Shown here: in pieces, positions 1-7,476 of the stretch | How positions within the stretch are numbered: position 1 is the stretch's first letter | Layout of the letters: every line of letters starts with the position of its first letter | From: Amycolatopsis pittospori | Lineage (GTDB): Bacteria > Actinomycetota > Actinomycetes > Mycobacteriales > Pseudonocardiaceae | Direction of reading: 5' to 3' | Assembly (NCBI RefSeq): GCF_013870525.1 | Contig: NZ_JACBXD010000002.1 | Coordinates: 124,001-188,000 of the forward strand | DNA: 64,000 bases | The notes under the pieces: model-generated | Database searches by the model: none | The model's input: the letters and a program-made list of their open reading frames with translations, nothing else | Told to the model about the DNA's origin: nothing | Made by a program: the position numbers and the translations under genes

Positions 1-445
1 GTTCGGCGAGGTCGGCGGTCCGGATCCAGCACACGGCCAGGTCGAGACTGCCGTCGGCGACCCTCGCCGCCTGCGCGTGGGACGGGGCGATCCACGCGTC
101 CACGTAAAGCTGCGCGATCCCCGACGTCCGGGTGGTCAGATCCGGCGGCAACCAGTTGACGTAACCGATGCGCACCGGGTCGGCCCCGGAAAGCCGATGC
201 GCCCGCCTCCGGAGTTCGTCCGCGCGTTCGAGCAGCGCGCGAACCTCCGGCAGTAACTCAGCGCCGGCCGCGGTGAGCGCGACCGTCCGGCGGTCGCGGA
301 CGAACAGCGGCACCCCCAGATCGCGTTCGAGCGCCTTGATCTGCTGAGACAGCGACGGACCCGCGATCAGCAACCGGGCCGCCGCCCGGCCGAAGTGCAG
401 TTCCTCGGCGACGACGGCGAAGTATCGGAGCTGGCGCAGTTCCAC
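1..445 (-). CDS. LysR-family transcriptional regulator, 3' end cut by window edge
   Basis: The visible 148 codons begin with a GTG at 445 and give an N-terminal winged helix typical of LysR proteins: MELRQLRYFAVVAEELHFGR, then a recognition helix with PSLSQQIKALERDLG and the hallmark FVRDRRTVALTAAG. A linker helix follows, then the start of the ligand-binding domain (the DLAVCW segment is the usual 'DLAI' strand). The C-terminal half lies outside the window, so the effector and target genes cannot be guessed. No upstream coding partner is visible on the right, where a decayed IS element lies. Confidence 0.85.
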   Translation of the reverse strand, partial: MELRQLRYFAVVAEELHFGRAAARLLIAGPSLSQQIKALERDLGVPLFVRDRRTVALTAAGAELLPEVRALLERADELRRRAHRLSGADPVRIGYVNWLPPDLTTRTSGIAQLYVDAWIAPSHAQAARVADGSLDLAVCWIRTADLAE

Positions 446-500
446 GGCCGCATCCTATGCGGGGTAAGACGAAGGGGGCGTGGCCGGTGCCCGACCGGTT

Positions 501-532
501 GCGGCGAAATCACCCTTCAGTGTTATTCGCAC
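501..532 (+). promoter_or_regulatory. Conserved 5' block of the DUF222/HNH gene, cut off by the IS element
   Basis: This stretch contains AATCACCCTTCAGTGTTATTC. Its near-identical twin, AATCACCCTTCGGGGTTATTC, lies on the minus strand at 46421-46453, about 60-90 bases upstream of the other DUF222/HNH gene. Here about 1 kb of IS30-like DNA separates the block from its gene. It is either a promoter or operator or simply conserved duplicated flank; the sequence alone does not decide. Confidence 0.5.
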
Positions 533-547
533 AATTCCGCCTTGGGC

Positions 548-566
548 TCAAATGGTCAGTGCACCG
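548..566 (+). repeat. Left terminal inverted repeat of IS30-like element
   Basis: The sequence TCAAATGGTCAGTGCACCG pairs with the reverse complement of 1533-1551 at 17 of 19 positions. Confidence 0.75.
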
Positions 567-606
567 GCTGAGATAATGATCGTTCTAGTTGACGGAGGGG
601 TGTTCC

Positions 607-1529
607 GTGTCGCGTGGTGTTCCGTTGCGGTCGGTGGAGCGCGAGTTGATCGCGTTCGGGCTGGGGCAGGGAAAGTCGTTTGGGGAGGTTGGGGCTTGGA
701 TTGGGCGGGATCGCTCGGCGGTGTCCCGCGAGGTCGGCCGTAACGGCGGAGGGAGAATTATTCGCCGTTGGTTGCCCAGCGCCGGGCTGATCGGATGAGG
801 AAGCGTCCGAAGGAACGCAAGGTGCTGAAGTCATCGTTTCTGACTCGCGTGGTGGACGAGGGGCTGCGGAAGAAGTGGTCGCCGGCGCAGATCGCGCGCA
901 GGTTGCGGTTCGAGTATCCGATGGATCATTCTCGCCGAGTGTCACATGAAGCGATTTATCAGGCGTTGTTCGTGCGGGCGAAGGGGACTTTGCGGGCGGA
1001 GGTGGCCGAGGGTTACGTCAGGGCAGGATCAAGCGACGGGCCCGGTCGCGAGGGGGGCTGCGGGGCAAGATCAAGGACATGGTCCTGATTAGCGAGCGGC
1101 CGGCCGAGACCGAGGACCGTGCCGTGCCGGGTTTCCGGGAAGGCGATCTGATCGTGGGCGCGAACAATCAGTCACAGGTCGCGACCTTGGCCGAGCGGCG
1201 TACGTGGCCCCACGACTGGCCGCCAGAATGAACACCTTACCTGGCGTTTTCAAAAACAGCGTCATCTGGGACCAGGGCGGCGAGATGAGCCATCATAAGC
1301 AGTTCACCATGGCGGCGGGAATTCCGGTTTATTTTTGCGATCCGCGCTCACCCTCGGCAACGAGAACACCAATGGATTGTTGCGTCAATACCTCCCCAAG
1401 GGAACCGACCTATCCGGATATTCGCAGGACGAACTCCATGCCATCGCCTACGAGCTCAATGACAGGCCGCGGCAGACGCTGGGATGGCTTAAGCCGACCG
1501 AAGCGTTCAGCAAAGTGTTGCTAGACTAG
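607..1529 (+). pseudogene. IS30-family transposase, multiply frameshifted and internally deleted
   Basis: Pieces of one IS30 transposase appear in order but in changing frames. An N-terminal HTH starts at a GTG at 607 (GKSFGEVGAWIGRDRSAVSREV). After a shift near 745-757 comes the second HTH region ([35 protein letters not shown]). A shift near 1018 leads to the first catalytic Asp (REGDLIVG). After an apparent deletion near 1195-1215 comes the second Asp (IWDQGGEM) and VYFCDP. A last shift near 1345 gives the catalytic Glu region NENTNGLLRQYLPKGTDLSG and the end LGWLKPTEAF. At least three lesions make the product non-functional. Confidence 0.85.
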
Positions 1530-1532
1530 ATG

Positions 1533-1551
1533 CGGTGCACTCACCAGTTGA
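1533..1551 (-). repeat. Right terminal inverted repeat of IS30-like element
   Basis: This is the partner of 548-566 and lies directly after the last transposase codons. The uninterrupted upstream sequence of the DUF222/HNH gene resumes at about 1556. Confidence 0.75.
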
Positions 1552-1614
1552 AACCGCCCGCAACTACGGAAAATTACGAACACCTGTTCGACCACGGTGT
1601 GGTATTCTTGAGGG

Positions 1615-2880
1615 GTGTCCGAGACCGAAGTTCCCGTTCTCCCTGAGCTGCCACAGGAGTTGTGGCGTGCCGGGAAGCTGGAGCTTGCCCATGGGGCGCG
1701 ACACTTCCTGCAAGTGATGCGGGTCGCCGCTGCCGGGTTGGGGCGGTTTCTGGCGGAGATCGAGTCTCGGGGTGCCAAGGATTTGTACGGCTACGGGACT
1801 ACCGAGGCGTGGTTCGCTGATCTCGCCGGTCTGACCCGTGGTGAGGCGGGGGATGTGGTGAAGCGTGCGGTCGCGTTGAATCCGACGCGCGCGCTTGATG
1901 GCACCGAAGTCCCGCCATTCGCGCCTGCCACCGCCGCTGTCGCGGCCGAGGGGCTGGTCGGTGAGCAGCGGATCGATCAGATCTTGGACATGCTGCGGAA
2001 GATCCCGGCAGAGACCTCACCCGAGGATCGGGCGTGCGCGGAGAACCAGCTCGCGAACCTCGGCCGTGACGCCGGGCCCTCGGAGATCGCGAAATGTGCG
2101 AAGCAGATGCTGGCATGGCTCGACCCCGACGGCAAAGAACCCAAAGATCCCGAGCCCACCCAGCCGCGCCGCGAACTCACTGTGGAGCGCCGCAAAGACG
2201 GCTTCTGGAACCTCAAGGGTCTTCTAGATGACGAACTCGGCGCCCGCACAGCAGCGTTCATCGAGGCCTACAGCAAACCCCGCCCGACCGACGAGTTCGG
2301 CGAGGCCGATTGGCGTACCAAGCCCGAACGCCAAGGTGACGCGTTCGCGGACCTGCTGGATCTGGCCATCGCCTGCCCGGACCAACCCGGCACCAACGGC
2401 TACCGGACCCTGGTGCACGTCACCATCGGACTCGACGAACTCAAAACCGGACTCGGGACCGCCTGCTTGGACTACGTCGGGGAGATGACCGCGCGGGAAG
2501 CCCGGATGGCCGCCTGCGACTGCCTGATGCTCCCCGTGGTCTTGAACGCCGCTGGGGAACCCCTCGATGTGGGACGGCTCAGGCGCTTCGTCACACCCGG
2601 CCAACGCCGGGCCCTGAACATCCGCGACGGGGGCTGCGCGTTCCCGGGCTGCCATCGACGGCCGAAGGGCTGTCACGCACACCACATCCATCACTGGGCA
2701 GACGGCGGACGGACCGACCTCCGCAACCTCGTCCTGCTCTGCAGCTTCCACCACCGCCTGATTCACCACGGTGAGTGGGAAGTCCGCATGGCCGCTGATG
2801 GGTTGCCGGAGTTCATCCCGCCTCAGTATCGGGATCCGTTACGAAGTCCCAGGCGCAACACCCTCCACCGCGCAGCCTGA
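1615..2880 (+). CDS. DUF222 / 13E12-repeat HNH endonuclease-domain protein (copy 1)
   Basis: The 421-aa product has an N-terminal helical DUF222 region (about residues 15-330). A C-terminal HNH nuclease motif follows (about 345-400): CAFPGCHRRPKGCHAHHIHH, then NLVLLCSFHHRLIHHGEW, which supplies the Cys/His zinc ligands and the HH..N..H core. Such proteins are abundant in actinobacteria and are often tied to mobile DNA; their role is unsettled. The GTG start at 1615 is preceded by TATTCT at 1603-1608, also conserved before copy 2. With no spaced Shine-Dalgarno, a leaderless transcript is possible. Copy 2 (45099-46361, minus strand) is about 80% identical by eye and shares both 5' and 3' flanks. 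Confidence 0.85.
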   Translation: MSETEVPVLPELPQELWRAGKLELAHGARHFLQVMRVAAAGLGRFLAEIESRGAKDLYGYGTTEAWFADLAGLTRGEAGDVVKRAVALNPTRALDGTEVPPFAPATAAVAAEGLVGEQRIDQILDMLRKIPAETSPEDRACAENQLANLGRDAGPSEIAKCAKQMLAWLDPDGKEPKDPEPTQPRRELTVERRKDGFWNLKGLLDDELGARTAAFIEAYSKPRPTDEFGEADWRTKPERQGDAFADLLDLAIACPDQPGTNGYRTLVHVTIGLDELKTGLGTACLDYVGEMTAREARMAACDCLMLPVVLNAAGEPLDVGRLRRFVTPGQRRALNIRDGGCAFPGCHRRPKGCHAHHIHHWADGGRTDLRNLVLLCSFHHRLIHHGEWEVRMAADGLPEFIPPQYRDPLRSPRRNTLHRAA

Positions 2881-2884
2881 CCCC

Positions 2885-2918
2885 GAAGAGCCCGCCAGCC
2901 ACCGGCGACGGGCCCTTC
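2885..2918 (+). terminator. Hairpin downstream of DUF222/HNH copy 1
   Basis: GAAGAGCCCG at 2885 pairs with CGGGCCCTTC ending at 2918, with one mismatch, and no U-tract follows. The same hairpin follows copy 2 at 45052-45086, so it was duplicated with the gene. Confidence 0.6.
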
Positions 2919-3267
2919 GGCATGCCCGCTAACCGAACGACGGCCCACGATGCTCGTTAGGAGGTTGACGCAAGAATTCTTCGGGGCCTCTGGAGCGTCC
3001 GAAGTGGACATACTCCGCACGAACGACTCCGGTCGGTCGTGAGCGCTCTCCAGGCAGCCGCGGCCTTGGAAGTGGGCATGGCATTTGATGACCGCTCAGA
3101 CCCCCTCACCGCCGAAGCGACGGCGAACTAGTCGGGCTACTTCGCCGGTATCGCCGCACCACGTCTCGTCCGTTCCCTGGCCGTGCATCGTGGAGTCTCC
3201 GCCCGGGCGAACATCACGTCGCCGCGGTCCCCCGCCTCGGGAAGGTTCTCGGAGTCGGTTCGCCGCG
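2919..3267. other. About 350 bases with no supported gene
   Basis: Short open frames occur here on both strands, but none has a ribosome binding site or a recognisable product. Codon-position composition is not gene-like until about 3268. Confidence 0.5.
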
Positions 3268-3661
3268 ATGTTCGTCGCCTACATCATCGCGGGCATATTC
3301 CTGGTCGCCGCGATCAGCGGGTCTCTGGGAAGTGGCGCTTGGATGATCGTCGGGCTCGCCGCCACCGGCTCCCCCGCTCTGATGATCCGGATCGGCCGCC
3401 TCCGATCGCCGGTACATCTGTTCCTTGCCGCGCTGGTCGCCGCGGCCCTCTTCGGAGCCACCTTCCTCGGAATCGCCACGACCACCCTCGGCATCAGCGC
3501 CCAGCTGCGGTTCCCCCGCGCTGCGGCCGCTCTGACCGCGGACACTCCCGGCCAGATCCTCGACCAGCTGATCGCCACTGAACCACGGCTACCGCCTGCT
3601 GCCGGCCTCGGTGATCGTCCTCCTGGGCCCCGTCGCCACAGGAGAGCCGGTGTCCCCAGCC
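3268..3661 (+). pseudogene. Remnant of a small multi-pass membrane protein
   Basis: From an ATG at 3268 the frame reads as three hydrophobic segments: FVAYIIAGIFLVAAISG, GAWMIVGLAATGSPALM and LFLAALVAAALFGATFLGIA. After about 3580 the frame stops making sense. The sequence resumes in the next frame with a fourth possible segment (GYRLLPASVIVLLGPVATGE) and then runs antisense into the HxlR gene. This looks like a membrane-protein gene with a frameshift and a lost 3' end. No family was recognised, and a chance open frame cannot be excluded. Confidence 0.35.
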
Positions 3662-3663
3662 GG

Positions 3664-4002
3664 CTACCGGTTGTCGTACGCCGCCCGAGCCTCGCCGATC
3701 TTCGGCAGATGCGTGAGGCTCCACTCCAGCAGCGGCGCGGTGGCCTCGCGCAGCGTCCGGCCTATCGTGGTGAGCTCGTAGCTGACGTGCGGCGGCATGA
3801 CGTTGCGGACCGTGCGCGTCAGGATGCCGTCGCGCTCGAGGTCGCGCAGCGTCACGGTCAGCATGCGCTGGCTGATGCCGTCGATGGACCGCTTGAGTTC
3901 GGTGAACCGCAGTGGCCCGTCCTTGAGCACGCGCACGATCAGCAGCGCCCACTTGTCCCCGACGATCCCGAGGACTTCGCGGGCCTGGCACGGGTCCTGC
4001 AT
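3664..4002 (-). CDS. HxlR-family winged-helix transcriptional regulator
   Basis: The 112-aa product carries the single HxlR domain: C5 near the N-terminus, VLGIVGDKWALLIVRVLKDG, FTELKRSIDGISQRMLTVTL, then LERDGILTRTV and VSYELTTIGRTL. The family senses redox state, electrophiles or small ligands as dimers. The ATG at 4002 was chosen over upstream in-frame codons because AGGAGGT lies 4 bases before it. The gene is transcribed away from the hydrolase at 4122. The shared 120-base region holds a GTTACC-AAAA-GGTATC dyad, so it probably controls itself and the hydrolase. Confidence 0.9.
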   Translation of the reverse strand: MQDPCQAREVLGIVGDKWALLIVRVLKDGPLRFTELKRSIDGISQRMLTVTLRDLERDGILTRTVRNVMPPHVSYELTTIGRTLREATAPLLEWSLTHLPKIGEARAAYDNR

Positions 4003-4022
4003 GGTTACCTCCTGAGAACCGG

Positions 4023-4038
4023 GGCACCGAAAAGTGCC
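4023..4038. promoter_or_regulatory. Dyad GGCAC-N6-GTGCC upstream of HxlR gene
   Basis: A perfect 5-bp inverted repeat with a 6-base spacer begins 21 bases upstream of the HxlR start codon. It may be an operator or a short leader hairpin. Confidence 0.35.
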
Positions 4039-4079
4039 GTATTGCCTGGTGCGCGTTCCGGGGTTCACGATGGGTCTCG

Positions 4080-4095
4080 GTTACCAAAAGGTATC
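4080..4095. promoter_or_regulatory. Candidate HxlR operator
   Basis: GTTACC AAAA GGTATC is an inverted repeat with 5 of 6 matching pairs and a 4-base centre. It lies between the divergent HxlR and hydrolase genes. Its layout resembles known HxlR-family sites (GTATCC-N4-GGATAC type), and it lies 27 bases before the hydrolase start. Confidence 0.55.
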
Positions 4096-4121
4096 GAGGC
4101 ACTAGGAGGAACCGTACTACG

Positions 4122-4823
4122 ATGGCCACCTTTCTGCTGGTACACGGCGCCTGGCACAGCAGGCGGGCCTGGGACCGACTGGTCCCGCTGCTGGAGTCGG
4201 CGGGGCACCGGGTCCTCGTCCCGTCGCTGACCGGCTACGGCGACAAGGCCCACCTGCTGAGCCCCGAGGTCGGGCTCGGCACCCACATCGACGACGTCGC
4301 CGGCCTGATCGTGGACGAGCGTCTCGACGACGTCGTGCTCGTCGGGCACAGCTACGCCGGGATGGTCATATCGGGAGTCTCCAACCGGCTCCCGGAACGA
4401 ATCTCGCACCTGGTGTTCCTCGACGCTATGGTCCCCGAAGACGGCGAAACCGCGGCCGACGTCCTCCCGGTCACCAAGCAGCTCGTCGACATCGCCGTCG
4501 ACGGCTGGCGGGTCCCGCCGCCGCCGGAGCAGCCGCCGCCGCTCGGCCTGTTCGGGGTCACCGATCCCGGCGACGTCGCCTGGTTGCGTTCGACCCTGTC
4601 GGACCACCCGGCGCGATGTCTCCAGGAGCCGGTCCGGCTGGACGACCCGGCCGCGCGCGCGATCCCGCGCACGCACATCCACTGCGTCGAGGACCAGCCG
4701 GCGGGCATCACCCGGCGTCCGGTACCGGCGGGCGAAACTCTGCGGGAGCTTCCCACCGGCCACGACTGCATGATCACCATGCCCGTGGAGCTCGCCGAAC
4801 TGCTGCTCGACACGAAGGTATGA
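4122..4823 (+). CDS. Alpha/beta-hydrolase fold esterase-like enzyme
   Basis: The 233-aa cytosolic protein belongs to the small alpha/beta hydrolases of the salicylate-esterase / hydroxynitrile-lyase-like type. It opens with FLLVHGAWH (oxyanion-hole HG), has the nucleophile elbow GHSYAG at about residues 79-84, an acid region around HCVED, and a catalytic His in TGHDCMI near residue 215. The substrate is unknown. GGAGGA precedes the ATG at 4122. Its divergent position opposite the HxlR regulator suggests induction by an electrophile or aromatic compound. Confidence 0.85.
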   Translation: MATFLLVHGAWHSRRAWDRLVPLLESAGHRVLVPSLTGYGDKAHLLSPEVGLGTHIDDVAGLIVDERLDDVVLVGHSYAGMVISGVSNRLPERISHLVFLDAMVPEDGETAADVLPVTKQLVDIAVDGWRVPPPPEQPPPLGLFGVTDPGDVAWLRSTLSDHPARCLQEPVRLDDPAARAIPRTHIHCVEDQPAGITRRPVPAGETLRELPTGHDCMITMPVELAELLLDTKV

Positions 4824-4919
4824 CACCGTGTCACTGGTCCCGTCTCCGCATCCGTTGGACCATCGGGGGACGCACGGTTCCGTCCATCCCTTGTGGACGG
4901 TATGGAGAACGGGAGAACA

Positions 4920-5603
4920 ATGCGGAGCGAAACGCTGATCGTCGAGGACCTGCTCCTGCTGCTGCTCGACGACGAGACCGGGACCCCCGCGGGAGCGGGC
5001 ACCCTGCCCTACACCCTCGGCGGTGCCGTCCTCGCCGAGCTCGCCCTCCTCGGCAGGGTCGAGACACAAGGAAAGACCTCCGCTTTGAACGGGCCCGAGA
5101 TCGTCGCGGTGGGAGAAGGGCCGCTTCCCGACCCGCTGCTGCAGGCCGCCTACGACCAGGTCGCCGAGAAGACCCGGCGCGTTCAGCCGCTGTTGCTCAC
5201 GATCGGCGGCGGGCTCTGGAAGACCGTGACCGACAGGCTGATCGAGCGAGGCCTCATCAGGCGTGAGAAGAAGCGGGTGCTGGGTCTGTTCCCGACAACC
5301 AGGCTGCCCGCGGCCGACACACGACGCGAAGAAGCGCTCAGGCAGGAGATCCGCGCCGTGCTGGAGGAGGACAAGACTCCGGACGCGCGTACCGCGGCGG
5401 TGACCGCACTGCTCTCCGCGAGCGGCGCGCTGCCCTCACTCCGGCCCGCCCTGGCGTGGTCCGGGAAGGTCCACCAGCGCGCGAAGGAGATCGAGAGCGG
5501 CAACTGGGGTGCCTCGGCCGTCAACACCGCGGTGACGCGCACCGCGGCGGGGATCGCGGCGTCCACCGCCGCCGTGGCCGTCACCGTCGTCACCGCCACG
5601 TAG
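4920..5603 (+). CDS. GPP34 (Golgi phosphoprotein 3-like) family protein
   Basis: The 227-aa protein has the bacterial GPP34 fold: an N-terminal ETLIVEDLLLLLLDDETG, GGAVLAELALLGRV, then LIERGLIRREKKRVLGLFP and a helical C-terminus rich in Ala/Thr. Eukaryotic GOLPH3 binds PI4P. The bacterial role is not established, although the genes are common in actinobacteria. The ATG at 4920 follows GGGAGAACA; an ATG nine codons earlier has weaker support. The last 30 residues (GIAASTAAVAVTVV) are hydrophobic and could touch a membrane. Confidence 0.85.
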   Translation: MRSETLIVEDLLLLLLDDETGTPAGAGTLPYTLGGAVLAELALLGRVETQGKTSALNGPEIVAVGEGPLPDPLLQAAYDQVAEKTRRVQPLLLTIGGGLWKTVTDRLIERGLIRREKKRVLGLFPTTRLPAADTRREEALRQEIRAVLEEDKTPDARTAAVTALLSASGALPSLRPALAWSGKVHQRAKEIESGNWGASAVNTAVTRTAAGIAASTAAVAVTVVTAT

Positions 5604-5628
5604 CCGGAGGTCGGGCAGGGAAAAAGTT

Positions 5629-7467
5629 CTAGCGCTTCGGCAGCCGGTTCAGGACGGAATCGGTGATCGCGCGTACCCGCTCACAGGCCCGCCCGCCGCT
5701 GTATCCATGCAGCCACACCGAAACGTACTCGGCATCGCCATCCGGGAGGGTGCGGTGCGGCCAGGAGAGGCGACAGCTCGACTCGGAGTCGTCGGTCACG
5801 TGCCCGACGACTCCGTTGCCGAGATCGACTGGGGCACCGTCGTCGACGTACAGACTCCGCTGCACTTTCACCTCCAAACGTTCGTCGTCCTTACTCCACC
5901 GGCAGTTCCGCAGACCGGCTGTGACGGCCCGGACGTCGGTCATGGTCTTGGTGACCACGGCGGCATCGGGGAGGGCGCAAGGGTCGAGCGGGAGCACACC
6001 GGCCGGCTCGTCCTGGCGATCGACCTCGTGGGTGCGCAGGCGGGCGAGCACGACGGTCAGCGCACTGTCGGCGACAGCGCATTCGTCGCCCACGCTCGTG
6101 TCGTTGTAGAGCATCACGTAAAGCGCCGGAGTGCCGGTCACCGGAATCAGCGAGTGGCAGCCCCCGCTGAAGGAGGCACGCAACAGCGGCAGCCCTTCGG
6201 CGGTGCGGTTGGTCGTACCGATGCCGCCGTTGACCACGGGTTCCCCGAGCCGGAGGTCGAAACGGAGGCCAGAGGAATTCTCGAACGTGCACCTGTCCGG
6301 AGATATCGGGTTCGAGTCCGGCTCCAGCGTGCCGAGGTCCTCTGTGTACCGGCCATCGAGCACCGTGCACGCGTCGACCCGGCGGAGCCGGTCCAGGGTC
6401 AGTGCCTCCGCCACCGGCATGGCCGCGGTACCGGGATCCCGCGGCGAGGTGATCGCCTGGATGACGACGACCAGCGTGCCGATCAGGGCGGCCACCGCCA
6501 CCAGAGCCGTGACGATCCGCAGTCCCGCCCGGCTTTTCTTTTCCGGCAAGGGTTTCGCAGGTGGTCGCCACGCGGGGATCGGCAACGAGAGCACCGAACG
6601 CACTTCGGCCTCCTGCTGCCGGATGCGGGCGTGCACGGCGTCCGGCCAGGGTGCGGTCTCCGACGGGACGGGACCGAGGAAGTCCAGTAGCTGCTCGGGG
6701 GTGGGCCGCCGGGCCGGATCCTTGGCCAGGCACGGTTCGGCGAGTCGCCGGATTTCCGGTGGTACGGCGGAGAGATCGGGGTCGGTATGGACGACGTCGT
6801 ACAGCGTCTGAGGCGCCGACGCACCGCTGAAGGGGCCGCGCCCGGTGGACGCCATGACCAGGATGGAACCGAGGGAGAACATGTCGGTGGCCGTGGTGAC
6901 ACGGCCGCCTCCGGCCTGTTCAGGCGACATGAACGCGGGTGAGCCGATGATGGCGCCCGTGTGGGTGAGCTCCTGCGCTTCTTCGACCGCGCGGGCGATG
7001 CCGAAGTCGATGACGCGGAGCCCGTCGCCGGCGAGAATGACGTTACTGGGCTTGAGATCGCGATGGATCAGCCCGGCACGGTGAATGTCCGTGAGTGCGG
7101 AGGCCAGTCCGGAGGCGAGCCGGCGGACGGCTTCGGCGGGGAGCGGGCCGGTCGCGTCCACGGCCGCGCGCAGATCGGGGCCGGTGACGAAAACCGAAGC
7201 GAGCCAAGGGGATTCGGCTTCGGGATCGGCGTCCATGACAGCGGCGGTGTAGGCGCCGGAGACCAGGCGTGAGGCGGTGACCTCGCGGCGGAAGCGTTCG
7301 CGGAAGCCGGGGTCGTGCGCGAACTCGGCGTGGATCTGTTTGACGGCGACGAGCCGGCCGTCGGGGGCGAGTCCGAGTACGACCCGGCCCATACCCCCTT
7401 CGCCGAGTTCGGCGATGATCCGGTGGGGGCCGACCTGCCGGGGGTCCCCGGGATTCAACGGTTTCAT
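5629..7467 (-). CDS. Receptor-type Ser/Thr protein kinase (copy A)
   Basis: The 612-aa protein has an N-terminal Hanks-type kinase domain: glycine loop GEGGMG at 22-27, Lys43 in VAVKQ, HRDLKPSN at 135-142, DFG at 154-156 and GSPAFMSPEQ. A juxtamembrane linker precedes a single TM segment at about 315-339. The roughly 270-residue outer domain contains paired Cys motifs (VDACTVL, DRCTF, LDPCAL, RNCRW) resembling two DUF3558-like modules. There are no PASTA repeats. The gene follows the paralogue at 7477 by 9 bases with AGGA before its ATG, so the two are one operon. A cell-envelope signal is probably sensed; the ligand is unknown. Confidence 0.9.
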   Translation of the reverse strand: MKPLNPGDPRQVGPHRIIAELGEGGMGRVVLGLAPDGRLVAVKQIHAEFAHDPGFRERFRREVTASRLVSGAYTAAVMDADPEAESPWLASVFVTGPDLRAAVDATGPLPAEAVRRLASGLASALTDIHRAGLIHRDLKPSNVILAGDGLRVIDFGIARAVEEAQELTHTGAIIGSPAFMSPEQAGGGRVTTATDMFSLGSILVMASTGRGPFSGASAPQTLYDVVHTDPDLSAVPPEIRRLAEPCLAKDPARRPTPEQLLDFLGPVPSETAPWPDAVHARIRQQEAEVRSVLSLPIPAWRPPAKPLPEKKSRAGLRIVTALVAVAALIGTLVVVIQAITSPRDPGTAAMPVAEALTLDRLRRVDACTVLDGRYTEDLGTLEPDSNPISPDRCTFENSSGLRFDLRLGEPVVNGGIGTTNRTAEGLPLLRASFSGGCHSLIPVTGTPALYVMLYNDTSVGDECAVADSALTVVLARLRTHEVDRQDEPAGVLPLDPCALPDAAVVTKTMTDVRAVTAGLRNCRWSKDDERLEVKVQRSLYVDDGAPVDLGNGVVGHVTDDSESSCRLSWPHRTLPDGDAEYVSVWLHGYSGGRACERVRAITDSVLNRLPKR

Positions 7468-7476
7468 CGGCCGGTC

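Larger units (their letters stand above)
544..1555 (+). mobile_element. Degenerate IS30-family insertion sequence (~1.0 kb)
   Basis: The element is bounded by imperfect terminal inverted repeats at 548-566 and 1533-1551, which match at 17 of 19 positions (core TGGT[CG]AGTGCACCG). Its size of about 1 kb and the DDE transposase remnants inside fit the IS30 family. The transposase is broken in several places, so the copy is dead. It lies between the conserved 5' block at 501-532 and the DUF222/HNH gene at 1615. I could not define a target duplication, because the exact ends are blurred. Confidence 0.8.

Noticed and set aside
3085..4230. A 381-codon open frame on the plus strand
   Set aside because: Its second half runs antisense through the well-supported HxlR gene and into the hydrolase; only the first part (from 3268) has membrane-protein character.
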